Assembly: GCF_001544555.2 (NCBI RefSeq)
Contig: NZ_FCOK02000092.1
Span: 1-35,761 of the forward strand
DNA from: Caballeronia udeis
GTDB lineage: Bacteria; Pseudomonadota; Gammaproteobacteria; Burkholderiales; Burkholderiaceae
Direction: 5' to 3'
Length of the DNA stretch: 35,761 nucleotides
Shown piece after piece: positions 23,959-31,390 of this stretch; position 1 is the first letter of the stretch, and every line of letters starts with the position of its first letter. Position numbers and translations under genes: made by a program. Below the pieces are notes generated by a model that had not been told where the DNA came from, did no database searches, and was given only the letters and a program-made list of their open reading frames with translations.

Positions 23959-25245
23959 ATGACCAAGCAACTCAAGGATGCGTCAAACAAGATGCGTGAC
24001 ATTCTGTCATTGGCAGACTTCGAGCGCATCGCAAAAAAGCGCTTGCCGCGTCCGCTCTTCGGATACATCTCCGGCGCTACGGAAGACAATGCGTCGCTCG
24101 ATGACAATCGCGACGCATTCAACGAACTCGGCTTTGTTCCCCGGGTCCTGAGGGACGTGTCCGGGCGAAGCCAGAGCATCGAGCTGTTCGGCGTGCGCTA
24201 CGAGGCGCCAATCGGCATCTCCCCCATGGGCATTAGTTCGTTGTCGGGGTATCGAGGCGATCTTACGCAGGCACAAGGTGCCCAGGCATGCGGCGTTCCA
24301 ATGATCTTAAGCGGCGCCTCGCTCATTCGCATGGAGGACGTGGTTCGGGCAGCTCCGGGTACGTGGTTCCAGGCATACATGCCAAGAACGCTGGAGGAGA
24401 TTGGTGGTCTCGTCGCGAGAGTGCTTGCAGCAAGAGTGACGACGCTTGTTGTTACGGTAGATTCAGCCGTGGTCCCGAACCGGGAGAATAATGCTCGCAA
24501 TGGCTTCAAGACTCCGTTGCGGCCAAATCTTTCCCTGCTCTGCGATGGCCTTACTCATCCAACATGGTCGCTTTTCACTTTCCTGCGAACGATGATTCGA
24601 CATGGCATGCCGTACTTCGAAAATGCCGGTGCCACGCGAGGCGAGCCGCTCTTGTCGCGTCGGGCCAACCGTGACTTCAGTGGCCGCGAGCACCTTGACT
24701 GGAACGCGATCCGCGCAATCCGCGGGCAATGGAAGGGCCCGTTAGTGCTCAAGGGAATCACGCATCCCAACGACGCAGCGACCGCACGAGACCTGGGCGT
24801 TGACGGCATCATCGTGTCCAATCACGGAGGACGTCAGTTGGACGGCACAGTATCGCCAATGAGGATGCTCCCTCATGTGGTCAAGGCGTGCAAGGGTATG
24901 CCCGTCATGATCGATAGCGGCTTCAGGCGAGGCACCGACGTGTTGAAAGCCATCGCGCTTGGCGCGAAGTGTGCATTTATCGGGCGACCATTTAACTACG
25001 CGGCAACCATTGCCGGTCAGGCGGGTGTCGAGCACGCGATAGCCTTGCTTAAGGCCGAGATTCGCGCTGACATGGGACTTCTCGGCGTGAATAGTCTCGA
25101 TGAGCTCGGACCGGAGTTCCTGCGGCTGAAGCGCTTCCACCTCGACGATCTCGTCGTGCCTGCGAGGCAGTCCGCCATTGTGGAAGAGAGCGAGAGCCGG
25201 GGGGCTGCACGGACGTTACCGCACAATTCGGCGATGGTCCCATAG
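23959..25245 (+). CDS. FMN-dependent alpha-hydroxyacid oxidase/dehydrogenase (LldD/GOX family)
   Basis: A 428-residue TIM-barrel flavoprotein. ISPMGISSL (88-95) and TVDSAVVPNRENNARNGF bind FMN. Lys265 in LVLKGI, His289 and Arg292 in SNHGGRQLDG, and the late DSGFRRGTDVLKAIALGA are the catalytic and phosphate-binding residues. Family members oxidise L-lactate, glycolate, mandelate or longer 2-hydroxyacids to 2-oxoacids, using quinone, cytochrome or oxygen. The protein is longer than usual at its C-terminus, ending in a polar tail of about 25 residues. The following gene in the run is a broken RraA-like aldolase, so the pathway beyond the oxidation step may be lost or may depend on the intact copy at 12855. 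Confidence 0.9.
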   Translation: MTKQLKDASNKMRDILSLADFERIAKKRLPRPLFGYISGATEDNASLDDNRDAFNELGFVPRVLRDVSGRSQSIELFGVRYEAPIGISPMGISSLSGYRGDLTQAQGAQACGVPMILSGASLIRMEDVVRAAPGTWFQAYMPRTLEEIGGLVARVLAARVTTLVVTVDSAVVPNRENNARNGFKTPLRPNLSLLCDGLTHPTWSLFTFLRTMIRHGMPYFENAGATRGEPLLSRRANRDFSGREHLDWNAIRAIRGQWKGPLVLKGITHPNDAATARDLGVDGIIVSNHGGRQLDGTVSPMRMLPHVVKACKGMPVMIDSGFRRGTDVLKAIALGAKCAFIGRPFNYAATIAGQAGVEHAIALLKAEIRADMGLLGVNSLDELGPEFLRLKRFHLDDLVVPARQSAIVEESESRGAARTLPHNSAMVP

Positions 25246-25390
25246 CTGGCGAAAATTGCGGCGTGGGATGCGAACTTCGCCTCCGCGCGGTCCGGAAAAA
25301 GAAGCCTGCTGCGTTGAGTTGGGGCGGACGCGATCGTTCACCTCGGCTGCGCTACAGGCGGTCGAAGAATGTAAAACCAAAGAGGAAAAA

Positions 25391-26093
25391 ATGTCGGAGA
25401 TTTCGAGCAGCACGCTTCAAATGTTCAAGCGTATAAGCACCGCTACCATAGCGACCGCACTCTACAAGCGAGGCTTTAGGCAGCAATAACCGCTCGCACC
25501 GCTCAAGGAAAGCATGGTTGGCCCGGCATTCACGTTACGGTATATGCCGGCACGTGAAGACCTGAACAAGCTGGAAGTCTTCCGCGATCCAGAGCATCCG
25601 TAGCGCAAGGCCGTTGAGACATGTCCGACGGGCGCCGTGCTCGTGATGGACAGCCGTAACGATCCGCGCGCAGCATCGGCGGGTTCGATTTTGGTGTCGC
25701 GCCTGATGATGAGGAACGTGGCCGGCGTAGTAACCGATGGGGGTTTTCGCGACGCGTCGGAAATCGCCACACTGGCGATTCCTGCTTTTCACCAGCGTCC
25801 GTCGGCGCCGACCAATCTTACTTTGCATCAGGCTATCGACATCAACGTGCCGGTCGGCTGCGGTGGGGCGCCTGTTTTTCCCGAAGACGTGATCGTGGGA
25901 GATAACGATGGTGTCATCGTCGTTCACGCGCATCTCGCCGACGAGATTGCTGTGGAGGCACTGAAATGACGGCCTTCGAGGACTTCGTTGGCGAACAGGT
26001 TCTTGGGGGCGTTCGATCATTGTTCTCTATCCGGCATCGCACGCACAGACGCTGGTCGACTTCGATGCCTGGCGCAAAGCGAATGGCCGCTGA
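25391..26093 (+). pseudogene. RraA/HMG-aldolase-like pseudogene
   Basis: This sequence aligns over its full length with the intact RraA-like gene at 12855. It keeps KRGFRQQ, SMVGPAFTLRYMPAREDLN, VLVMDSRNDPRAASAG, VTDGGFRDASEIA and PSAPTNLTLHQAIDINVPVGCGG. It is broken by TAA at 25487-25489, by TAG at 25601-25603 (where the intact copy has a Gln codon, HPQRR), and by frameshifts near 25967 and 26005. With these shifts corrected the C-terminus reads ...LVDFDAWRKANGR and stops at 26093. A few codons are also missing after the first stop. An AGAGG ribosome-binding site before the ATG at 25391 survives. The decay looks recent, because the core motif is intact. Confidence 0.85.
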
Positions 26094-26349
26094 TTTTCCG
26101 CAGAAGATGAGTTAGCGAAATACGTCGACATTTATTCGTAGCGGGCGCAGTGGCTCCTTCGGTTTTGCGCGCTGATGAGATAGCACTGGTCCCTGTGAAT
26201 GAGATGTCTCAGCTCGAAGTAAGCGCGCTTCGGCAGCGACATGCTTCGCGTTGTTGCCCGCGATTCTCCACCAAGCAAAGTGGTTTTTGCCAGAAACAAA
26301 CGAGCCAGTGACGCTAGTCACGTCGTTAGTCTTCGCGGTCAACGCCAAA

Positions 26350-27081
26350 CTAACGTAGCGTTGAGACCTCGCTTTTGTTGCGCGCGCGTCTGCGCTCCGT
26401 ATCGTCGAGATGAACCTGCATTGCACGGGCTGCCGCTTCTGCTTTGCCGGCAAGAATAGCCTTGAGAATCGCGGCATGCAGCGGCAAGGAAACCTGGTGG
26501 TTCTCGTCTTGACGTTTGTTAGTGATCCGCAGCGATGCGGCGAGCGTCGTGCGAATGGCTTGCACGATCGGCAGCAAAAACTGATTTCCGCTTGCCTCAA
26601 GGATCGCCGTGTGGAATTGAAGATCTGCCGTCACGAACGCTTCGACGTCGTCCCCGGAGGTCTCCATTCCGACATAGGCCGCCTTGATGCGGTCGCGCTC
26701 TTGCGGACCCGCGCGTTGCGCAGCAAGTGCCGCTGCTGCTGGCTCGACGATCCTACGCACCTCCATCAATTGTTGCAGGGCGGCGTCTGCAACGTCAGAG
26801 CTTTCATGCCACTCGAGCAGGGAACGATCGAGCTGACTCCACTCCGAGCGCGGGCACACGGTGGTTCCCCGCCGCTGACGCGAGTCCACCAGTCCCTTGG
26901 CTGAAAGTACTTGCAACGCTTCTCGCAGGACGGTCCGGCTGACGTTGTAATGCGCGAGCAACTCACCCTCGTTCGGAAGGACGTCGCCCGGCTGCCGTTC
27001 CCCGCGCACGATGCCACGCCCCAGGTCGTCGACCAACTGATCGCGCAGATTCCGTTTGAATGGGTGGTTCAAAAAAGTCAT
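26350..27081 (-). CDS. GntR-family regulator, FadR subfamily (DgoR-like)
   Basis: A 243-residue regulator on the minus strand, divergent from the dehydratase at 27207. The winged helix is at about 10-75 (LPNEGELLAHYNVSRTVLREALQVL, then RRGTTVCPRSEW). The FCD domain follows, with DLQFHTAILEASGN and later histidines as metal ligands. SEWSQLDRSLLEWH after the DNA-binding domain recalls the galactonate repressor DgoR and relatives, which control sugar-acid genes. It is only distantly related to gntR-1 and gntR-2. The intergenic repeats at 27073-27115 are its probable operators. About 250 bases beyond its stop contain small hairpins but no gene. Confidence 0.88.
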   Translation of the reverse strand: MTFLNHPFKRNLRDQLVDDLGRGIVRGERQPGDVLPNEGELLAHYNVSRTVLREALQVLSAKGLVDSRQRRGTTVCPRSEWSQLDRSLLEWHESSDVADAALQQLMEVRRIVEPAAAALAAQRAGPQERDRIKAAYVGMETSGDDVEAFVTADLQFHTAILEASGNQFLLPIVQAIRTTLAASLRITNKRQDENHQVSLPLHAAILKAILAGKAEAAARAMQVHLDDTERRRARNKSEVSTLR

Positions 27082-27115
27082 ACTTTATGCTAGCATTTAA
27101 AAGTCATATTATATG
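27073..27115. promoter_or_regulatory. Direct repeats and palindromes between gntR-3 and dehydratase
   Basis: AAAAGTCATA occurs twice (27073-27082 and 27099-27108), 26 bases apart. Between them is the perfect palindrome ATGCTAGCAT (27087-27096), and overlapping the second copy is CATAT-T-ATATG (27105-27115). The first repeat covers the start codon of the minus-strand regulator. This AT-rich patch is the likely shared control region of the divergent genes. Confidence 0.5.
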
Positions 27116-27206
27116 GTAACAGATCGCGATGCCGTCATCATTGGCGTCGCCTGATCCATTTGGCGCCTGGCTTCCAGCCGGGCCGTGAAAAATTCCTAGT
27201 CGAAAT

Positions 27207-28340
27207 ATGAAGATAACAAGTGTCCGCACCCACGTCCTCGAGGCCAGACTCTCCGAGCCATTCGCGTATTCCCGTGCGTGGTACGACACGCGGATGGCGA
27301 TGATAGTCGAGATCGAGACAGACGACGGTCTCGTCGGATGGGGCGAGTGTTATGGCCCGGCGTGGATAACGGCAACTGTCGTCAAGAGCATGACGCCATT
27401 GCTGATCGGCATGGATCCGCTGCGGACCGATGCGCTTTGGCAGGAACTCTATGCCAGATTCCGCGATCACGGACAGAAGGGCGTCGTTATCGAGGGACTG
27501 AGCGGTATTGATATTGCACTTTGGGACATCAAGGGCAAGCACTTCGGCGTCCCCGCTTATCAACTGATGGGGGGCCCGCTTCGCACGAATGTTCAAGCCT
27601 ACGCGACCGGTTTGTACCGGCGCAGCTCAGGCGATCCGGTCCAGTATCTGGCCGAAGAAGCCGCTGGATACGTTGCTCAAGGATTCAAGGCGGTCAAGCT
27701 TAAGGTGGGCTTCGGTGTTGAGGAAGACGCAGCGGTGACACGCGCCGTGCGCGCGGCGATCGGCCCCGACGTCGCCTTGATGGTCGATGCAAATCACGCC
27801 TACGATGCGGTCGCCGCGATCCGTCTCGGCAAGATGATCGAGGAGCACGACATCGGATGGTTCGAGGAGCCGGTGCCTCCGGAAGATCTGACCGGCTACC
27901 GGCAGGTGAAAGCCGCTCTTTCGATCCCGATCGCGGGCGGAGAGTGCGAATTTACGCGCTTTGGCTTTCGCGACCTGCTCGTATCCCGGGCGCTGGACAT
28001 CATTCAACCGGACACTTGCGCTGCGGGAGGATTGTCCGAATGCAAAAAGATCGCCGACATGGCGGTGGCATTCGGCATGCGTTACAACCCGCACGTCTGG
28101 GGAACGGGGGTGGCGATCGCCGCGTCGCTGCAGTTGCTCGCCGTGCTGCCGCCGCACACACCGCCTTCACTCGCGGCGACTGAGCCGATGCTGGAACTCG
28201 ACCGAACCGAGCATCCGATCCGCATGGCATTGCTGACCCAGCCGATCGAACATGTCGGCGGCATCGTTCAGATTCCAGACGGGCCAGGTTTGGGAATCGA
28301 GATCGACAGGGAGATGTTGACCCGATTTGCCGCTCGTTGA
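27207..28340 (+). CDS. Enolase-superfamily dehydratase (mandelate racemase/muconate lactonizing family)
   Basis: A 377-residue enzyme that removes the proton next to a carboxylate, usually to dehydrate a sugar acid. The catalytic lysines are in KAVKLKVG (Lys164 and Lys166). Metal ligands are Asp194 in VDANHAYD, Glu220 in WFEEP and Glu246 in GGECEF. His296 in NPHVWGTG is the opposite general base. The N-terminal capping domain includes YDTRMAMIVEIETDDGLVGWGE. The KxK plus His pair is the mandelate racemase subgroup pattern seen in several aldonate and aldarate dehydratases. It is paired with an MFS carrier downstream and a DgoR-like regulator upstream, so it probably dehydrates an aldonic acid to a 2-keto-3-deoxy acid. 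No KDG aldolase or kinase is visible nearby. Confidence 0.9.
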   Translation: MKITSVRTHVLEARLSEPFAYSRAWYDTRMAMIVEIETDDGLVGWGECYGPAWITATVVKSMTPLLIGMDPLRTDALWQELYARFRDHGQKGVVIEGLSGIDIALWDIKGKHFGVPAYQLMGGPLRTNVQAYATGLYRRSSGDPVQYLAEEAAGYVAQGFKAVKLKVGFGVEEDAAVTRAVRAAIGPDVALMVDANHAYDAVAAIRLGKMIEEHDIGWFEEPVPPEDLTGYRQVKAALSIPIAGGECEFTRFGFRDLLVSRALDIIQPDTCAAGGLSECKKIADMAVAFGMRYNPHVWGTGVAIAASLQLLAVLPPHTPPSLAATEPMLELDRTEHPIRMALLTQPIEHVGGIVQIPDGPGLGIEIDREMLTRFAAR

Positions 28341-28357
28341 CCGCTTCAAGGCGACGC

Positions 28358-28371
28358 CCTCGATATCGAGG
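28358..28371. repeat. Perfect 14-base palindrome
   Basis: CCTCGATATCGAGG lies 17 bases after the dehydratase stop and about 80 bases before the MFS start. It may be an operator or an mRNA stem; no T-run follows. Confidence 0.4.
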
Positions 28372-28453
28372 AACGGCGACAGACATCAATGTCCCGCGTG
28401 CCGAGCTTGCGCCGGGTTGTGGCAAAAAAACAAACGAAGTGGAGGAGATGACA

Positions 28454-29716
28454 ATGATGCAATCAAGATGGTGGAGCATCGGCGGATCGCTGATGGTCGG
28501 GCTTTTCGTGGCTTATCTTGACCGTACCACGCTATCGGTCGGGCTTCCGTCCGTGGCGCGGGATCTCGGTTTCGCGGGGGATCGCTTTGCTGTGACGGCC
28601 AGTTGGGCGTTGACGATCTTCCTGGTCGGATACGCCGTCGCCAACGTTTTGGGCGGCATCCTGACCCGAAAGTACGATCCGAAAACAGTGGTGATCTGGA
28701 GCTTCGCAATCTGGTCACTGGCGACTGTAATCGTAGGATTCACGGATTCCCTGGCCGTCTTGCTAGGCTGCCGATTCATCCTTGGCATTGCGGAGGGTGT
28801 CTACTGGCCGCAGCAGTCTCGATTCGCCAAGGCCTGGTTCGCGCCCGACGAGCGCACCAAGGCGAATGCCATTGTCCAGTACTACGGACAATTCATTGCG
28901 CTCGCAGTAGGCTTCATGATTCTGACGCCCATCTACAATGCGTTTGGCTGGCGGATCATGTTTTTCCTGATGGGCGGCATCGGTTTGGTCGGCATCGTGC
29001 CGCTCTATATTGCCAAACTAAGACCAGAGTCGGAGGCGCCATACCGCGCGATCGCTCCGACGCAGGCCACTATACCGAGGCTCACACTGACCGCTTTGGG
29101 CGGATATCCCTTCCTGTTGTTGCTACTCAGTTACATTACCCAGGGAATGTTGTTCTGGGGCGTGACGTTGTGGATCCCGCTTGCCGTGCGATCCGTGGGC
29201 TTTACCGGGACGTGCCAGGCCATCGCGAGCTCATTGCCCTATCTTGCCGCGGTGCTTCTCGCGTTGCCGATGTCTAGGATCAGTGACCGCACGGGGCGCC
29301 GCGTGCTTATTGCGGCGTTGGGCCTCCTCATCCCAGGCATCCTGATGATGTTATTGCCCGTAGTCGACAGCGGGTACGCGAAACTCGCGCTCATCACCGT
29401 AGCGCTTGGGTATTACGCCAGCAGCTATACTCCGAATATCTGGTCCATATTGCAGTCGACCATCGAGCCACAAGCGATCGGCCCGGCGTCCGGAATCATC
29501 AACGGTATCGGAGCCGGTGGCGGCGGCACGCTCGCGGGCTTTCTTGTCGGCGTGCTCTACAAGTCCACCGGCTCTTATATGTCCGGCTTCGTTGTGCTGG
29601 GAGCACTCGTGATCCTGGGTGGCATCGCGCTTCTCGCCTACGGCCGCATCCGGCCGGCGCGCTTAAGCACGCCGGCCCAGATCGAAACGGTACGAAGTGA
29701 CGCGCAGACAGGCTGA
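28454..29716 (+). CDS. MFS transporter (sugar-acid type)
   Basis: A 420-residue inner-membrane carrier with about 12 hydrophobic segments. AYLDRTTLSVGLPSVARDLGF near the start and CRFILGIAEGVYWPQQSRFAKAWFAPDERTKANA place it in the D-galactonate/glucarate-like group. GGAGGAG (28441-28447) sits 6 bases before the ATG at 28454, which is preferred over the ATG at 28448 that touches it. The frame is open back to 28337, but the extra residues do not resemble the family. With the dehydratase upstream it forms an uptake-and-dehydration pair. Confidence 0.9.
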   Translation: MMQSRWWSIGGSLMVGLFVAYLDRTTLSVGLPSVARDLGFAGDRFAVTASWALTIFLVGYAVANVLGGILTRKYDPKTVVIWSFAIWSLATVIVGFTDSLAVLLGCRFILGIAEGVYWPQQSRFAKAWFAPDERTKANAIVQYYGQFIALAVGFMILTPIYNAFGWRIMFFLMGGIGLVGIVPLYIAKLRPESEAPYRAIAPTQATIPRLTLTALGGYPFLLLLLSYITQGMLFWGVTLWIPLAVRSVGFTGTCQAIASSLPYLAAVLLALPMSRISDRTGRRVLIAALGLLIPGILMMLLPVVDSGYAKLALITVALGYYASSYTPNIWSILQSTIEPQAIGPASGIINGIGAGGGGTLAGFLVGVLYKSTGSYMSGFVVLGALVILGGIALLAYGRIRPARLSTPAQIETVRSDAQTG

Positions 29717-30369
29717 TCTGCAGGCGACATCGAGGCCACAAAAGATATTGCGCGACGCCTGCGGCTGTCGCTGGTGTCTGTGTCTGCACGATCGACATTG
29801 CCGCAACCCGCGCAAGCCGCAAAGTTTTTCTTTTCTCCATTGTTAAAAATTCACTCTTGGCTGCGCGCTTCACTCTATCGCAAACAACTCGCGGCGGGTT
29901 TCGTTGCCTGGCGCGAACTCACCGAAGTCACCCAAAACCCGTCCTACGCGTTCCGGGGGACGCTATTTCCTGCCGTCTTTCCGCCTCAGTCTCGACAAGT
30001 TGACAGAGCCCCTGAGGAGACCATCAAAGAAGCGATGTCCTATCTTTGCGTGCCCGGCCATGTCCGGATGCGTGCCGTCGGGCAAGTGACCGCGATCATC
30101 GGCACTCGGGAGTTCGAGTCCGAAAAGATACCGGATATTTCGGTCTCCACGATCTCGACGAATGTCCACGGCCTGAGACAACAGATTCCGCATTTCCACC
30201 AGCGTTAGCGCGTCGCTTTGAGCGACCTCTTCCGGGATCCACTTCAACGCGTTCGAGATGAACTGCGTTCGGCATCACTCGCCGGGACTCTGGAGTCATC
30301 CGCGAGACCGGTCGGCGCAATACAAGGACCTCGAGTACGAGACGGACCTCGCGAAGATCATCTCCTCCG
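29717..30369. other. Decayed or non-coding stretch
   Basis: No intact gene is recognised over about 650 bases. A minus-strand frame near 30247-29963 has a protein-like run (WIPEEVAQSDALTLVEMRNLLSQAVDI) without a known family or ribosome-binding site. It may be a piece of a gene once downstream of the dehydrogenase pseudogene. Confidence 0.35.
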
Positions 30370-31204
30370 CTAGCCTTGCGCAGAACGTCCGGTTTCATCA
30401 AGCCACCGAACGATGTTATGCACGGTATCGCTTTAGAAGGTGCGATACAACTCCATCGAAACGCAGCCTATATGAGGTGTCGCGAGCACATTGGGCGATT
30501 CGCGCAGATGTTGCGGATTGTCGAGCGGTTCGGCGTCGTATACGTCCATTGCGGCGCCGGCAATCTGACCGGTCGTGAGTGCCCCAAGTATTGCGACATG
30601 GTCGACGATCGGTCCCCTAGCCCTACCTTCGCATGGCGGAGCGCCGGATAGATGGTTTTCGCCAGGCATAAGTGGCAGAAAAGGCTGATAGGTTATACAT
30701 GAAATAACTGAGGAGCCCACCTCTTCAGCTCGAAGACCTTGACTGCGCGGCGCTGCTCAGTCGTGAGCTCTGGCGCCAGCATCACCGTTGGCCGTCGTCC
30801 TGCGCCTCCGGTCGTGGTCCGCACCAACGTCACCTTGATTTCAGCCAGGCTTTCCAGACGTATTGATCGCCGGCTTGCAGGTTTCGTCTGCGCGAGTTCC
30901 GTCGTGCCGACCAAACCCTGGGTTCGCTCGCTAAGCCGCACGTGAATCGACAAGAAATCTGCGTGGAGAACAGTACATCTTTTCTGACTAGCTGCACGCC
31001 CTTTTCCGCGGCGCGCTTCGTGGGGAGGTTCTGACTCCAAGCGATGACGTTCATTCTGAATGGCCGCCCGATGATGCCGACAGCCGAGCCGACGTGGCCA
31101 AGACCAAGCAATCCGAGCGTCTTGCCCGCGAGCTCATCGCCAAGCGAGAGCTGCCAGCCGCTGGGAGCCCGCGAAGGGGCCGGCCAAAGGCGGACTCTCG
31201 TCAC
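30370..31204 (-). pseudogene. D-2-hydroxyacid dehydrogenase pseudogene, truncated and interrupted
   Basis: Minus-strand pieces align in order with a 2-hydroxyacid dehydrogenase. From about 31150 come LSLGDELAGKTLGLLGLGHVGSAV, MNVIAWSQNL and then LSERTQGLVGTTELAQTKPA, ending near 30876. After about 255 foreign bases, RGPIVDHVAILGALTTGQIAGAAMDVYDAEPL, NVLATPHIG and MELYRTF follow. A TAA then interrupts the frame, and SDTVHNIVRWLDETGRSAQG runs to the TAG at 30370. The N-terminal third is missing, and frameshifts lie between the NAD-binding segment and LSERT. It differs in type from the two intact dehydrogenases (GLGHVG and WSQNL), so it is not a recent copy of either. Confidence 0.82.
30619..30876 (-). 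other. Foreign segment inside the dehydrogenase pseudogene
   Basis: About 255 bases replace the few codons expected between KPA and RGPIV. Read on the minus strand, the upstream frame continues into this segment with a protein-like tail (PELTTEQRRAVKVFELKRW, then APQLFHV) and stops at 30693. I recognise no family, and no inverted repeats were seen at its ends. Confidence 0.5.
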
Positions 31205-31390
31205 GGGCGCCAGATCCGCGACAGTCGCTAAATGAACGGACGCCTGGTCTGTCCACTGCAGGAAGCGGCGGATGCTGTCGGGAGGCTTGATCCGCTTGTT
31301 ACCGCGAGTCTTCTTAGCTCGGTATCATCGACGTGGCATCAGGACTGCTCCAAGCCGATCACCGGCCTTTAGCCAGTTTTTTTCCGAATA

